Of a stretch of DNA of 56,321 bases, positions 8,819 to 18,000 are shown one piece after another. Origin of the DNA: Bacteroidaceae bacterium (lineage in GTDB: Bacteria > Bacteroidota > Bacteroidia > Bacteroidales > Bacteroidaceae); assembly GCA_017647975.1 (NCBI GenBank), contig JAGCJL010000001.1:1-56321 (forward strand), written 5' to 3'. Each line of letters begins with the position of its first letter. Positions within the stretch are counted from its first letter, which is position 1. The notes under the pieces were generated by a model. It did not search any database. It saw only the letters and a list, made by a program, of their open reading frames with translations, and had not been told where the DNA came from. A program made the position numbers and the translations under genes.

Positions 8819-10987
8819 ATGAAACGCTATATATATATACTTATGTGCACAATCTCATTGTTTGCAATACAATCATGCATCAATGATGATACGGATTTTA
8901 ATCCGATAGAGACAGAAGGTGATTATATCTTGTTAGATATCTCATCTAAAGCTCTGCAAACCCGTGCTACAATAGAGGATAATGCTACAGAAGAGGCTGT
9001 GTCTCATCTTGACGTTCTTATTTTCAGCGAAGACGGTGATGATAAAATCTATAGTGAACGTCTTTTTACAGATGCTTCGCAAGGGAGCCTCAAATTGGGT
9101 ATGAGACGTAGTGACTATCTTACAGTAAATGCTAAATATTTTGTATATGTCATAGCAAACAGCACGCTTCCTGCAAGCACATTCAGTTCTTTGAATTCAA
9201 TAACTGAGTTGCATGAGTTGAAGCAGGTTGATGAGCGTATTCACATTACCGGTTCGGCGGTTAAGGATTCTCCAACACATTTCCTTATGGATGGAGCTGC
9301 ATTCCTGGCTTCAAAAGATACAGAACCTTCGGCTCCAGAGGCAATAGTGTTGTATGACGGCAATGATGCTGAAACAACAAAAATCAAAGTGAATCTGCGA
9401 CGTGCTGCTACAAAGATTGTTGTAAGATTGAGTAAAGGAAATGACGTTGCTTTTATCGAAAATGTACATGCCGGCTATTATTTGCGTAATATGCCTTACA
9501 GCACAACTGTAATACCTTTGGCGAATACTAATGATAAACCGAATCCATTACTTCGTACTCCTGATAAGATAACCGGAGATTATTTCGTGTGGTCAGAGAA
9601 TATGATTGAGATTACAGCCTATCTGTATAGCCATGCTTGGGATGTCGGCAGTTTGTTTGAATCGGGAACTTCGCTAATCGTGAATATACCTATGGAATAT
9701 GAGGGAACTGTTTTTGAGAACAGTTATTATCAGATAGCGTTGCGTCCTTCGGACAAACTATATTTTGAAAGAAATCGACAATATACAATTACCGGTACTA
9801 TAAATGCTCCTGGTGCCGAAGAGGTTGCACCTCCTGTAGAGATAGATGCACTTGTTTATACAGTACGTGATTGGGATGAGGTGAATGTTGATGTAAATGG
9901 CGAAGATGCTCCTCAATATCTCTCTGTAAATCAGAATATACTTAGAATTTATAACGAGTCTGTTGATGCAAATACATTGCAGTTCTCATCATCGTCAAAG
10001 GTCTCTATCTCGGTATTCGATGTTCATTATATCAATAAATTCGGTATAAAGACCAGCATATCGTCGGCCGGTATCAGCGGAACTACCAATGGCGGAGTTT
10101 CGGGCAACATTACTGTAACAAGCCCAATACCGACAAACAATACTATACGTTATTTCGGTTTGGAGATAGTCAATGAAGAGGGTTTGAAAGATACGGTATA
10201 TGTAGAGCAATATCCTTTGATATACATAACAAACCAGCAGGGTTGGTATTCATACCGTGATGACTTCAAGAGAACAAGTGTGAATCCTACCACTTATGAA
10301 TACAAAGGTGACGGTATAATCAATGTAAGTTATGTAAGAGCAAGTGGCGGTACATATGGATATGAATATGGAACAAGAACCGGTACAGGATTCTGGAGAT
10401 CGAAAGTTGCAACTCCTCTTTCAAACGGTATGTCGAATATTGATTATTATTCTTGGTACAATGTTTCAGGCAGTACTCCAACTGTAAGTAGGGCCGAAAG
10501 CGGAAGTAATGCAAGAATGTATCATATCAGAGTTACATCTACATCTAATGAATATAAGGTGGGACGTCCCAGAATGACTGATGACGGATATACTCATCCG
10601 GGTGCCGATAATGCAGAACTTGTATCTCCATCGTTCATGATTGCATCACGTTTAGGATATGTGTCAGTAGGTGAGGGTGGTATAAATAATGCCAATACCG
10701 ATGAACTTAGGGTGGAACTTTACCGTAACCATTGTGCCAACTATGTTGAGGTCTATAAAGACGAAAACGATAATACGGTTGAGCTTAGAGACTGGAGATT
10801 GCCGACAGAAGCTGAATTGAAAATAATTATGGATCTTCAAGGTACAGGCAATAATGCTGATGCTATAGACTATCTGCTAAATGCTACCTATTATATCGCA
10901 GCAAGCGGTTCAGTCTTGAATGAGAAGTCTGAGGGCAGTTGGACTACAATCGCCGGACGTTGTGTGCGTGATGCCTATGAAAAATAA
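8819..10987 (+). CDS. Minor fimbrial subunit with C-terminal FISUMP-like segment (722 aa)
   Basis: A 722-residue lipoprotein (lipobox FAIQSC, Cys20) with an Arg-Ala at 49-50 (LQTRATIEDN). The first 370 residues show fimbrillin-like strands: HLDVLIFSEDGD, YFVYVIANSTLP, LRRAATKIVVRL and YYQIALRPSDKLYFERNRQY, the last ending in TITGTINAPG. This arrangement resembles the DUF4906 group found in fimbrial tip proteins. A middle immunoglobulin-like region follows (QYLSVNQNILRIYNES to VYVEQYPLIYI). The final 130 residues hold LRDWRLPTEAELKIIMDLQ and YYIAASGSV, a pattern seen in Bacteroidota FISUMP/DUF1566-type surface domains. A tip or adhesin role is inferred from this extra domain. Confidence 0.65.
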   Translation: MKRYIYILMCTISLFAIQSCINDDTDFNPIETEGDYILLDISSKALQTRATIEDNATEEAVSHLDVLIFSEDGDDKIYSERLFTDASQGSLKLGMRRSDYLTVNAKYFVYVIANSTLPASTFSSLNSITELHELKQVDERIHITGSAVKDSPTHFLMDGAAFLASKDTEPSAPEAIVLYDGNDAETTKIKVNLRRAATKIVVRLSKGNDVAFIENVHAGYYLRNMPYSTTVIPLANTNDKPNPLLRTPDKITGDYFVWSENMIEITAYLYSHAWDVGSLFESGTSLIVNIPMEYEGTVFENSYYQIALRPSDKLYFERNRQYTITGTINAPGAEEVAPPVEIDALVYTVRDWDEVNVDVNGEDAPQYLSVNQNILRIYNESVDANTLQFSSSSKVSISVFDVHYINKFGIKTSISSAGISGTTNGGVSGNITVTSPIPTNNTIRYFGLEIVNEEGLKDTVYVEQYPLIYITNQQGWYSYRDDFKRTSVNPTTYEYKGDGIINVSYVRASGGTYGYEYGTRTGTGFWRSKVATPLSNGMSNIDYYSWYNVSGSTPTVSRAESGSNARMYHIRVTSTSNEYKVGRPRMTDDGYTHPGADNAELVSPSFMIASRLGYVSVGEGGINNANTDELRVELYRNHCANYVEVYKDENDNTVELRDWRLPTEAELKIIMDLQGTGNNADAIDYLLNATYYIAASGSVLNEKSEGSWTTIAGRCVRDAYEK

Positions 10988-11015
10988 GAGTTGTATATCT
11001 AAAGAAATAAAAGAC

Positions 11016-14000
11016 ATGGCTATGAAAAAGAGAATATTTAATGTTTTGGCAGCGATGATGGGTGCGATGATGGTATTGCTCTCTTGTACCGAGGATGATT
11101 TCAACCATTCTCCGGGTGATGTTCCTGCCGGGTATATGAATATCAGTTTTAAGACCGATATCTCGGATATGCAGACAGTACAGGTACGTGCAGTAGATCC
11201 CGACGGCCTTGACGTGCAGAATATGACTCTATTCTGTTTTAACCCATACGGCTTGTTTATAGCAACAGTGGATGCTACTCCAAATCATGAGAGTGCCACA
11301 TCGGGAACATTTACAGCGAATGTGCCCGAGGAGACCAAGATAATTCATTTCCTTGCCAACCAGAACCCCGCTCTTTATACTGATGAGGAGTTTGTGAATA
11401 AAACAGAGGCTACTGTTATGGCTGAGATGGAGGGTGCTTCAGGAAAGATGATCTATTGGGCTCGTTTTGAGGCAAGCAAGAATGGTCCTACTCTGAAAGA
11501 CGAACTGAACCAAAAAGGTGAGATAGAGATGATACGTAACCAGGCGAAAATCTCTATTGCAAACTGGAATACATCATATATGCAAGTGACAGGTTTTGTT
11601 ACTACAGGTATTCATGCTTTTGGAACTGTGGCTCCATACTCTGCTGAAGAGGGTTTTGTATGGCCGGGAACAAAGGAGTATGTTACATTGCCATTAAATC
11701 AGGTGTTGATGAGTGATATTGAAGATGTGAATACAAAACAAGAGGATTATATCTTTGAGCATGAAAATACATTGGATAACCCTGTCAATGTTATAATAAG
11801 GGGAAAATCTACCGATGATAATAAAGAGTTGTACTACCGTGTTGCTCTTGTTGATGCCAATGGTGAGCAGTTGTTGATAAAACGTAATCACTCATATATA
11901 TTGAATATAAGTGGAAAATTGACACATGGCAGCGAGACTTTTATCGAAGCTCTTGATGCTCCTTTTACCAATAATATATGGATTTCTATAGATAGTTGGG
12001 TAAAAGAGGTGGAAGATGAAGAATACAAACTTTCTGTGGAAGAGACAGGTATTGTGCTCGATTCGGAAGCAGCCGGTAAGAATTATACTCTCAACTATAC
12101 ATTGACAAAGAAAAACGGAAACCTTACAACTGATGATATTGCAGATGTATCCTGGGTTGGTTACAATGATGTCGCAGAACATGATTTTGTTAGCCATACA
12201 TTTGACCCATCGACAGGACGTGGAACTGTAGTTGTTAAGTTGAATCCTATGGATAGTGAGAATAAGGATATACAAAAAGGTACTTTGCTCATAAAGAAAA
12301 ACCGTTTACAGAGAAATGTTGAGATAAGCGTCATTAAAATACAGAAATTCACCCCTGCTTGGGTTGGAACACAGGTGTTTGGTGGTGAGACCGGGCAGTT
12401 TGTAACTATAAAGTTTACAATTCCCGAGAATGTTCCGGCTGCTCTATTCCCATTTCCTGTGCTTGTGACAGTAAATAGTCTTGATGTACGTGCAGCATCG
12501 GGTATGCAATTGCCTGTTGTACGTAAGGGTGATGAGGCTTGGTTTGGAGCAGACTATGAAAACCATGATTACAAGTATGAGTATATTGTTAATGAGCCGG
12601 GTGTTCATCGTCTCTATTTCGAGAATATTCTTACTCATCCCGCAGGCGATAAGGAGAAACTGTGGCTTGAAGCCAATTTCTTTGAGACACTTGAGAAGGA
12701 ATTCGTATTCGCTGCACATCAATATGCAATTACAGTTGAAGGTCTAAACAAATATGTTCCGGCTCAGTACGATGGTTCTCTTGCTGCTGATGAAACAGTT
12801 CTCTATAAACTTGTACCACGCAAGAGAGGAGCTCCGGTACACATTGATATGGTTATGATGGATTACTCCAAGAATCCCGTAGCTCCGTTTAATGTAGCCG
12901 CTAATGATGAATTCTTATTGTACTCAAAATCTTTGGATCATTATAACGACGGTGATCAGATGCTCGAAGGCCATGAAAAGGAGTGTGATTATTATGAAGT
13001 TAGCGAAGATTATTGGAAATCATCAATAAACGGTCGCGTAATGATGTTCATGCCAAAGAATCCTAATGCAGTTGAAGAAGGACATTATGCACTCCACCTT
13101 AAGACGAATCGTGCAGTCAGCGATGATGTTGTACGTATTGCATCAAACCAGCAAGGCAATCCGTCAATATTGCCTGAAAATAATGGGGCCGGTTATATGG
13201 GAGCTTCATACCGTTCTGTAATATTTGAACTTGCTACATATCATCCTTTCCGCTTTGCAGCACGTGTAAACGGAATAGGCGAGGATGCGGTCAATGCAGA
13301 CGAAGAAGATATAAGCGAGATAGAACTTTCATATATCCCTAACCAGAATGTTGATATCTCTTTTGATGTTACAAGTTTTGAAGGCTCCGATGGTGTAAGT
13401 GTGGATCCGTTTGGCGAAGAGTTCGAGATTTATATCGATGCTCCAATGTTGAAGATTGACGAAAGCAGGCTTGCAAGTTTCAATTTGAACTCTGAAAAAC
13501 TGAAAGAGGTTTCACCTGGACGATTTGTTTATACTGTGGAATCAACACGCGAAGCTGAAAAAGTTTATGGTACAGGTGATGCTTTACTACATGACCCAAC
13601 TGCTGCAAGTCAGTCCGGAGAACGCAAAACATTACCTTTTATAACCAGAAAGGTTACAGCAGCCGGAGATATCACTATCAGTTCTAATAATGAAAAAGTC
13701 GTTTACTATGAAAAGATTTTCAAGGTAAGTAACAAGACTATTGATGGAACAATACATTTTAATGACGGAAACAATGTACAACCGGTTCCTACCGATGCAT
13801 TTGTAGCGTTTGCACGCACTAAGGATGGCGTACGCATAGGATCTATCAGAGTCTATGAAGATGGTAAGTACAGTCTGAACCTCCGTTCAGAGTATGATTT
13901 CGGTTGGACAAATGAAGAGGTTGAATTTGATTATGTGGTGCCAGGCAGTGCTTATACGTTTAAAGTTCAAAATTTGAGTACTCTATTTAATAATCCGGAT

Positions 14001-14021
14001 ATAGTGCTTGAAATTGAATAA
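11016..14021 (+). CDS. Large terminal fimbrial lipoprotein, putative tip protein (1001 aa)
   Basis: Translation most likely starts at ATG 11016 (or 11022), just after the previous stop; the open frame extends further up into the preceding gene but without a good start. The product has a lipobox VLLSC (Cys24) and Arg-Ala at 58-59 (VQVRAVDPDG). A fimbrillin-like N-terminal part follows (NMTLFCFNPYGLFIATVD, then KIIHFLANQNPALY, IKRNHSYILNISGKL). Beyond residue 350 come several beta-rich repeats with no motif I recognise, including ITVEGLNKYVPAQY and IDGTIHFNDGN. Its size, last position before the operon terminator and unique C-terminal two thirds suggest a tip adhesin, comparable in place to P. 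gingivalis Mfa5 or FimE. I see no MIDAS motif (DxSxS), so it is not an obvious vWA protein. Confidence 0.6.
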   Translation: MAMKKRIFNVLAAMMGAMMVLLSCTEDDFNHSPGDVPAGYMNISFKTDISDMQTVQVRAVDPDGLDVQNMTLFCFNPYGLFIATVDATPNHESATSGTFTANVPEETKIIHFLANQNPALYTDEEFVNKTEATVMAEMEGASGKMIYWARFEASKNGPTLKDELNQKGEIEMIRNQAKISIANWNTSYMQVTGFVTTGIHAFGTVAPYSAEEGFVWPGTKEYVTLPLNQVLMSDIEDVNTKQEDYIFEHENTLDNPVNVIIRGKSTDDNKELYYRVALVDANGEQLLIKRNHSYILNISGKLTHGSETFIEALDAPFTNNIWISIDSWVKEVEDEEYKLSVEETGIVLDSEAAGKNYTLNYTLTKKNGNLTTDDIADVSWVGYNDVAEHDFVSHTFDPSTGRGTVVVKLNPMDSENKDIQKGTLLIKKNRLQRNVEISVIKIQKFTPAWVGTQVFGGETGQFVTIKFTIPENVPAALFPFPVLVTVNSLDVRAASGMQLPVVRKGDEAWFGADYENHDYKYEYIVNEPGVHRLYFENILTHPAGDKEKLWLEANFFETLEKEFVFAAHQYAITVEGLNKYVPAQYDGSLAADETVLYKLVPRKRGAPVHIDMVMMDYSKNPVAPFNVAANDEFLLYSKSLDHYNDGDQMLEGHEKECDYYEVSEDYWKSSINGRVMMFMPKNPNAVEEGHYALHLKTNRAVSDDVVRIASNQQGNPSILPENNGAGYMGASYRSVIFELATYHPFRFAARVNGIGEDAVNADEEDISEIELSYIPNQNVDISFDVTSFEGSDGVSVDPFGEEFEIYIDAPMLKIDESRLASFNLNSEKLKEVSPGRFVYTVESTREAEKVYGTGDALLHDPTAASQSGERKTLPFITRKVTAAGDITISSNNEKVVYYEKIFKVSNKTIDGTIHFNDGNNVQPVPTDAFVAFARTKDGVRIGSIRVYEDGKYSLNLRSEYDFGWTNEEVEFDYVVPGSAYTFKVQNLSTLFNNPDIVLEIE

Positions 14022-14028
14022 TAGAGAA

Positions 14029-14071
14029 AAGAAGCAGGAATAACCCAACGGATATTCTTGCTTCTTTCTTT
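14029..14071 (+). terminator. Terminator of the fimbrial operon
   Basis: A 14-bp stem, AAGAAGCAGGAATA (14029-14042) with TATTCTTGCTTCTT (14053-14066), one wobble pair and a 10-nt loop, is followed by a pyrimidine run TCTTT. It begins 7 bases after the stop of the last fimbrial gene. Confidence 0.7.
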
Positions 14072-14088
14072 ATTTATTGTTAATATTG
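14058..14088 (+). promoter_or_regulatory. Candidate promoter overlapping the fimbrial terminator
   Basis: TTG (14058-14060), a 20-bp spacer and TAATATTG (14081-14088; one base off TAnnTTTG) lie 22 bases before the ATG at 14110. The -33 element sits in the right arm of the terminator stem, so the two signals share bases. Confidence 0.45.
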
Positions 14089-14109
14089 CAATATTATAAT
14101 AGTACAGAC

Positions 14110-14991
14110 ATGATAAGTATTAAGAGATTTGTTATATCAATATTTTTATTTCTACCCACTCTTCTTATAGCTCAAGATGGTTTTCCATTACCCGATGTGC
14201 CAAAAACATTAAAAGGTCCCGAAGTGCGTGCCAACTATCTTGCACAGCATTATTGGGATAACATTGATTTTAAGGACAATTCTTTAATTGGAAACAAGGA
14301 TGTTGTAGAACAGGGCTTCTCTAATTTTATAAGCATAATGCCGTATGTTGGCGAAAAGGAGGCTGCTTTCGGGATGTTGGGTTCAAAATTGGTTGCTAAT
14401 ACCCGAATGTTGCAATATTTTCTTGCTGTAGGTATGAAGTATCTTGCAGAACCGCTGTCGCCGGTTTATGATGAGGAGCTTTATATAATGTTCCTGAAAG
14501 GAATTGTATCGCAGGAGGGTATCTCTGAAAGGGATTACGAAGAGGTTGCATTTGAGCTTGAGATGGCTAGGAAGAATCGCATTGGAACAAAGGCCGCCGA
14601 TTTTGCTTTTCTGAGACGTGATGGCAAGCAAGGGAAGTTGTCAAAAGTGAAAGCAGAATATATATTGCTTTTTTTTGGCGATCCCGAGTGCGATGTCTGT
14701 ATAGAAGTTAAGGAGAATCTGAAATCAAGCACTGTATTGAACTCTTTTGTTGAGAATGGCAGGCTTAAAATTCTATCAGTGTGCGTAGAGGGTAATACTG
14801 ATGCCTGGAAACAAACCTCTTTACCACATGCATGGATAGACGCATGTGATGACAAACAGGTTATCTATAGTGAACTGTTATATGACATTCCCGGTCTGCC
14901 GGTTCTCTATCTGTTGGATAATGAACATAATGTTGTAATGAAGAATGTTCCGTTATCGTATATAGAGAAATTTTTTGAAAAGAAAATTTAA
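14110..14991 (+). CDS. DUF5106-like, thioredoxin-fold periplasmic protein
   Basis: A 293-residue exported protein starting at ATG 14110; an in-frame TTG at 14077 lies inside the -7 region and is unlikely. A signal peptide (FVISIFLFLPTLLIAQ) precedes an N-terminal helical domain of about 140 residues (VRANYLAQHYWDNIDFKD, DUF5106-like). A thioredoxin/AhpC-like domain follows: EYILLFFGDPECDVCIEVKE, with CDVC at the position of the redox CxxC, then LKILSVCVEGNTDAWK and IPGLPVLYLLDNEHNV with the cis-proline region. Such Bacteroidales proteins are presumed periplasmic thiol oxidoreductases; the substrate is unknown. It has its own promoter, so its closeness to the fimbrial genes may be accidental. 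Confidence 0.75.
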   Translation: MISIKRFVISIFLFLPTLLIAQDGFPLPDVPKTLKGPEVRANYLAQHYWDNIDFKDNSLIGNKDVVEQGFSNFISIMPYVGEKEAAFGMLGSKLVANTRMLQYFLAVGMKYLAEPLSPVYDEELYIMFLKGIVSQEGISERDYEEVAFELEMARKNRIGTKAADFAFLRRDGKQGKLSKVKAEYILLFFGDPECDVCIEVKENLKSSTVLNSFVENGRLKILSVCVEGNTDAWKQTSLPHAWIDACDDKQVIYSELLYDIPGLPVLYLLDNEHNVVMKNVPLSYIEKFFEKKI

Positions 14992-15002
14992 TCATCTTTC
15001 CC

Positions 15003-15044
15003 TAATATAGCAAAATCCCGGCATGCCGGGATTTTGCTATATTA
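15003..15044. terminator. Bidirectional terminator, perfect 42-bp palindrome
   Basis: Two 21-base arms meet without a loop at GGCATGCC; the core includes CAAAATCCCGG and its complement, with AT-rich ends. It lies between the stops of two convergent genes (14991 and 15057) and would serve both strands. Confidence 0.75.
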
Positions 15045-15056
15045 AGGAGTATAAAC

Positions 15057-18000
15057 TTACTTAACCGTAACCTTATTCCCATTGACAATGTATATTCCTG
15101 CAGGCATTGCAATGCGTGTGGTTCCGTTCTTGCAATTTACAGTATGTACTTTGCGACCGTCTATACCATATATCGCAACTTCTTTTGGTGCAAGTGTTGT
15201 GATGGAAATATAATCTCCACCGGTTACAAGTATCTCTTCGGCAATGCTCTTGACGCTTGTTGTCTGTTCGAACTCTATCGAGTATTTGTCTATGCGAAGT
15301 TCGTTGTTATTATTGTCAACAATGTATGTGTTTTTAATGTCTATGTGGCGGTCTGCTTCATCCATTATCTCCGACACTGTGAAATCAATGTTTATTATAT
15401 CGTCGTATCTGTTATTGAATGTCTGGGATTTGTCGGAATAGGCTATGACACGATATGTTTTGTAACTTATTTCCTTGCATGAGAAAATATAGTCTTGTAT
15501 AGCATTTCCTTTATTTATGCTTGAAATGGTAATTCCTTCGGGTACATCTATTTCTAACTGGAATGCATTATACAATTCGCGACTATCGCTTTTCAATCCC
15601 AATTTGACTGTTGTAGGCTCATGGATTTCAAAGTCTATTTTGCTGGAATAGAATTCTCCTGCAGCAAATTTTGTACTGTTCCAATATGAGTATTTCGGTG
15701 CTTTGCTGTCCATTACTAATGATGCAATGGCGTTGATATCATCTTCATCTACATAGCCATTTTCGTTGCAATCGGCATTTTTATTACTGAATGTGCTATG
15801 TCTTATTCCGTTCATGTAGGCAACAACTATTGCAATATCGTTTATTGTCAGTTGGTTGTTGCTGCTGGCATCACCCATCATCGTATATATCAAATCGTCA
15901 ATATTAACTTTGTCAATATTCTGGTATATATAATCATGTCGTTCCTTTATCCAGCTTTTTAGTCTGTCTCTGTCGTCTGCTGTAAAACTATATCTGTTGC
16001 CTTGTATGTTGTTAATGTTGTTTTGGAATGATTCTTTTGCAAAGTTGTAATAGCTGTCAATATATTCCAATAATTCATCAATAGAATTGTTTTCTATGAA
16101 CTCTTTCCAAACTTTATAATAATGTTTTTTGAATGCATCAGTCTTTGTCAAGTCCTGCCAGAATAGGTAACCGACACTTCCACTGCTGCTATAATTGGTC
16201 CAGATGAGATCTTTTTTAGAACCGCTGTAGCAATAATCACCCGAATTTTCGTATCCATATCCCCAGTCAAAATCCCAAATGGGGCCAAACTTTATCTTGG
16301 TGTTGGCATCATTTTCATTTTCATTGAACAGGAATGTACTCTTCGGGTGGTTTATCTCTTGATTTAATGAAAGGTCGTTGGCTAAGTAGAAGCGTGCGAA
16401 TGCATCCATATCAATATGCTGCTCAATATTGTTGTCATTAGCCAAGGCCCTGCAGAGGCTGTTCATGTCATCCATTATGGTTGTCATGCGAGTGTTGGCT
16501 ACCTCGTAGCTATATTCTGTCAAGTCGGGCTCTTTTACATTTACCGGCAGGTTGTATTCGTCTGTGTGGAATCTGTATGTTTCGTCATAGTATGTGTCAA
16601 GTTCAAGCAAGTAGCCGGTATCTTCATCAACATCTACGCTATTGTTTGCCAAACCAACCTTCTCTGTAAACATGTAGCTACCCATATAGCTGCCGTTCAT
16701 ATACACCTCCACCGGAACAATGTGGTTTGTGTATTGGCTACCTGCCATCTGACCAATCTTCATTGATACGGCATTGGCCATGAGAGAACCTTTCTGGGCA
16801 TTGGCTAACAAAACCCAACTTTTGCCTTTTGTGAGTCCGAACGGCTTTACTTTTTCTTCAAATTTAAGACGGTATGGCTTCTTGCTTTGGCCCCATGAGG
16901 TGTTTCCTCGTCCTTTTATTTGTATGGAATCCTCAAAGTCTTCATATATTCCATAACCGGTAATCTTTAAGTTGGCATTTAGATAGTAATCCTTGCTGGT
17001 AACATATTCTCCATAGTCAATGTCTATGTCAATTCTTGGAACTTCGGCAATCCTGTCGGTCAACCAATCTATGCTTATTGTATATTTGTTGCCAAACGGC
17101 ATACGTACGTTCTTGTATGTAACAGTCTCGTCTTCATTCTCGTCGGGTGTGACGTTTTCTGTATTTGGTTTGACTTCATAGAGTCTTAGTTCGGCTATTG
17201 CAAGGTGGTTCTTGTCGTATTCACCTTGTGTCTGTAATATCTTTATGTGTGAATAGTTGCCGCCCAAGTTAATGGTTGGTGATGTATATTCTTGACTAGA
17301 ACCGCCGGTTGGCATGTTGTCTGTTTCGTAGTTCAGTGTACGTACCAAATTCCAGCTGATACCATCGTTGCATGCATAGATTTCCCATTCAAGTGGGTTG
17401 TAATTGTTTTGGTTTCTGCATTGGTAGTAAATCTGTATGTTTTCTACGGCATATGGCAATGCTATTGTAATGAACGCATCTACATTGAGTGTTGCATTGT
17501 TGGCACTTCCGTGTGTGGAGTGGAAAATGGTGCCAGAGTTGTTGTCAAGTAAATTGTCAAGTCCTTCATTGCTGCTTGTTGATGGCTTGTTGGTGTACAT
17601 TGCATCGGCCGATAGGGGTATTTCTTCAATCTCCTCATCAGTAATGTCTGTATCTTCATTTTCTGTATTCTGGGTTATCTTTACACGCTCTACGCGGTTA
17701 TATCTTGGATAACCAATATGGTATGTCACCGGTGTCGAAAAGTCGTTTTTGGTTACTTTGCTCTCTTGTTGTATATTTCCTACGTATGCAACAGCCTTCT
17801 CATCACTAAGGGTGAAACTTGCTGTAAGCCATTTGCCAATAGAATTAAGCGAGAATGTCATCTCGTTTGTAATCTCTTCGGCTATTGCATCAACAAACAG
17901 AGTTGGGTTGTACTTGTTGTTGAATTTGAACGAAGCAAAAGTTGGCATAGCAGGTGGTGTTGTTGAGCACTCAATGTATTCGTCCTTTGTGTAATATTCA

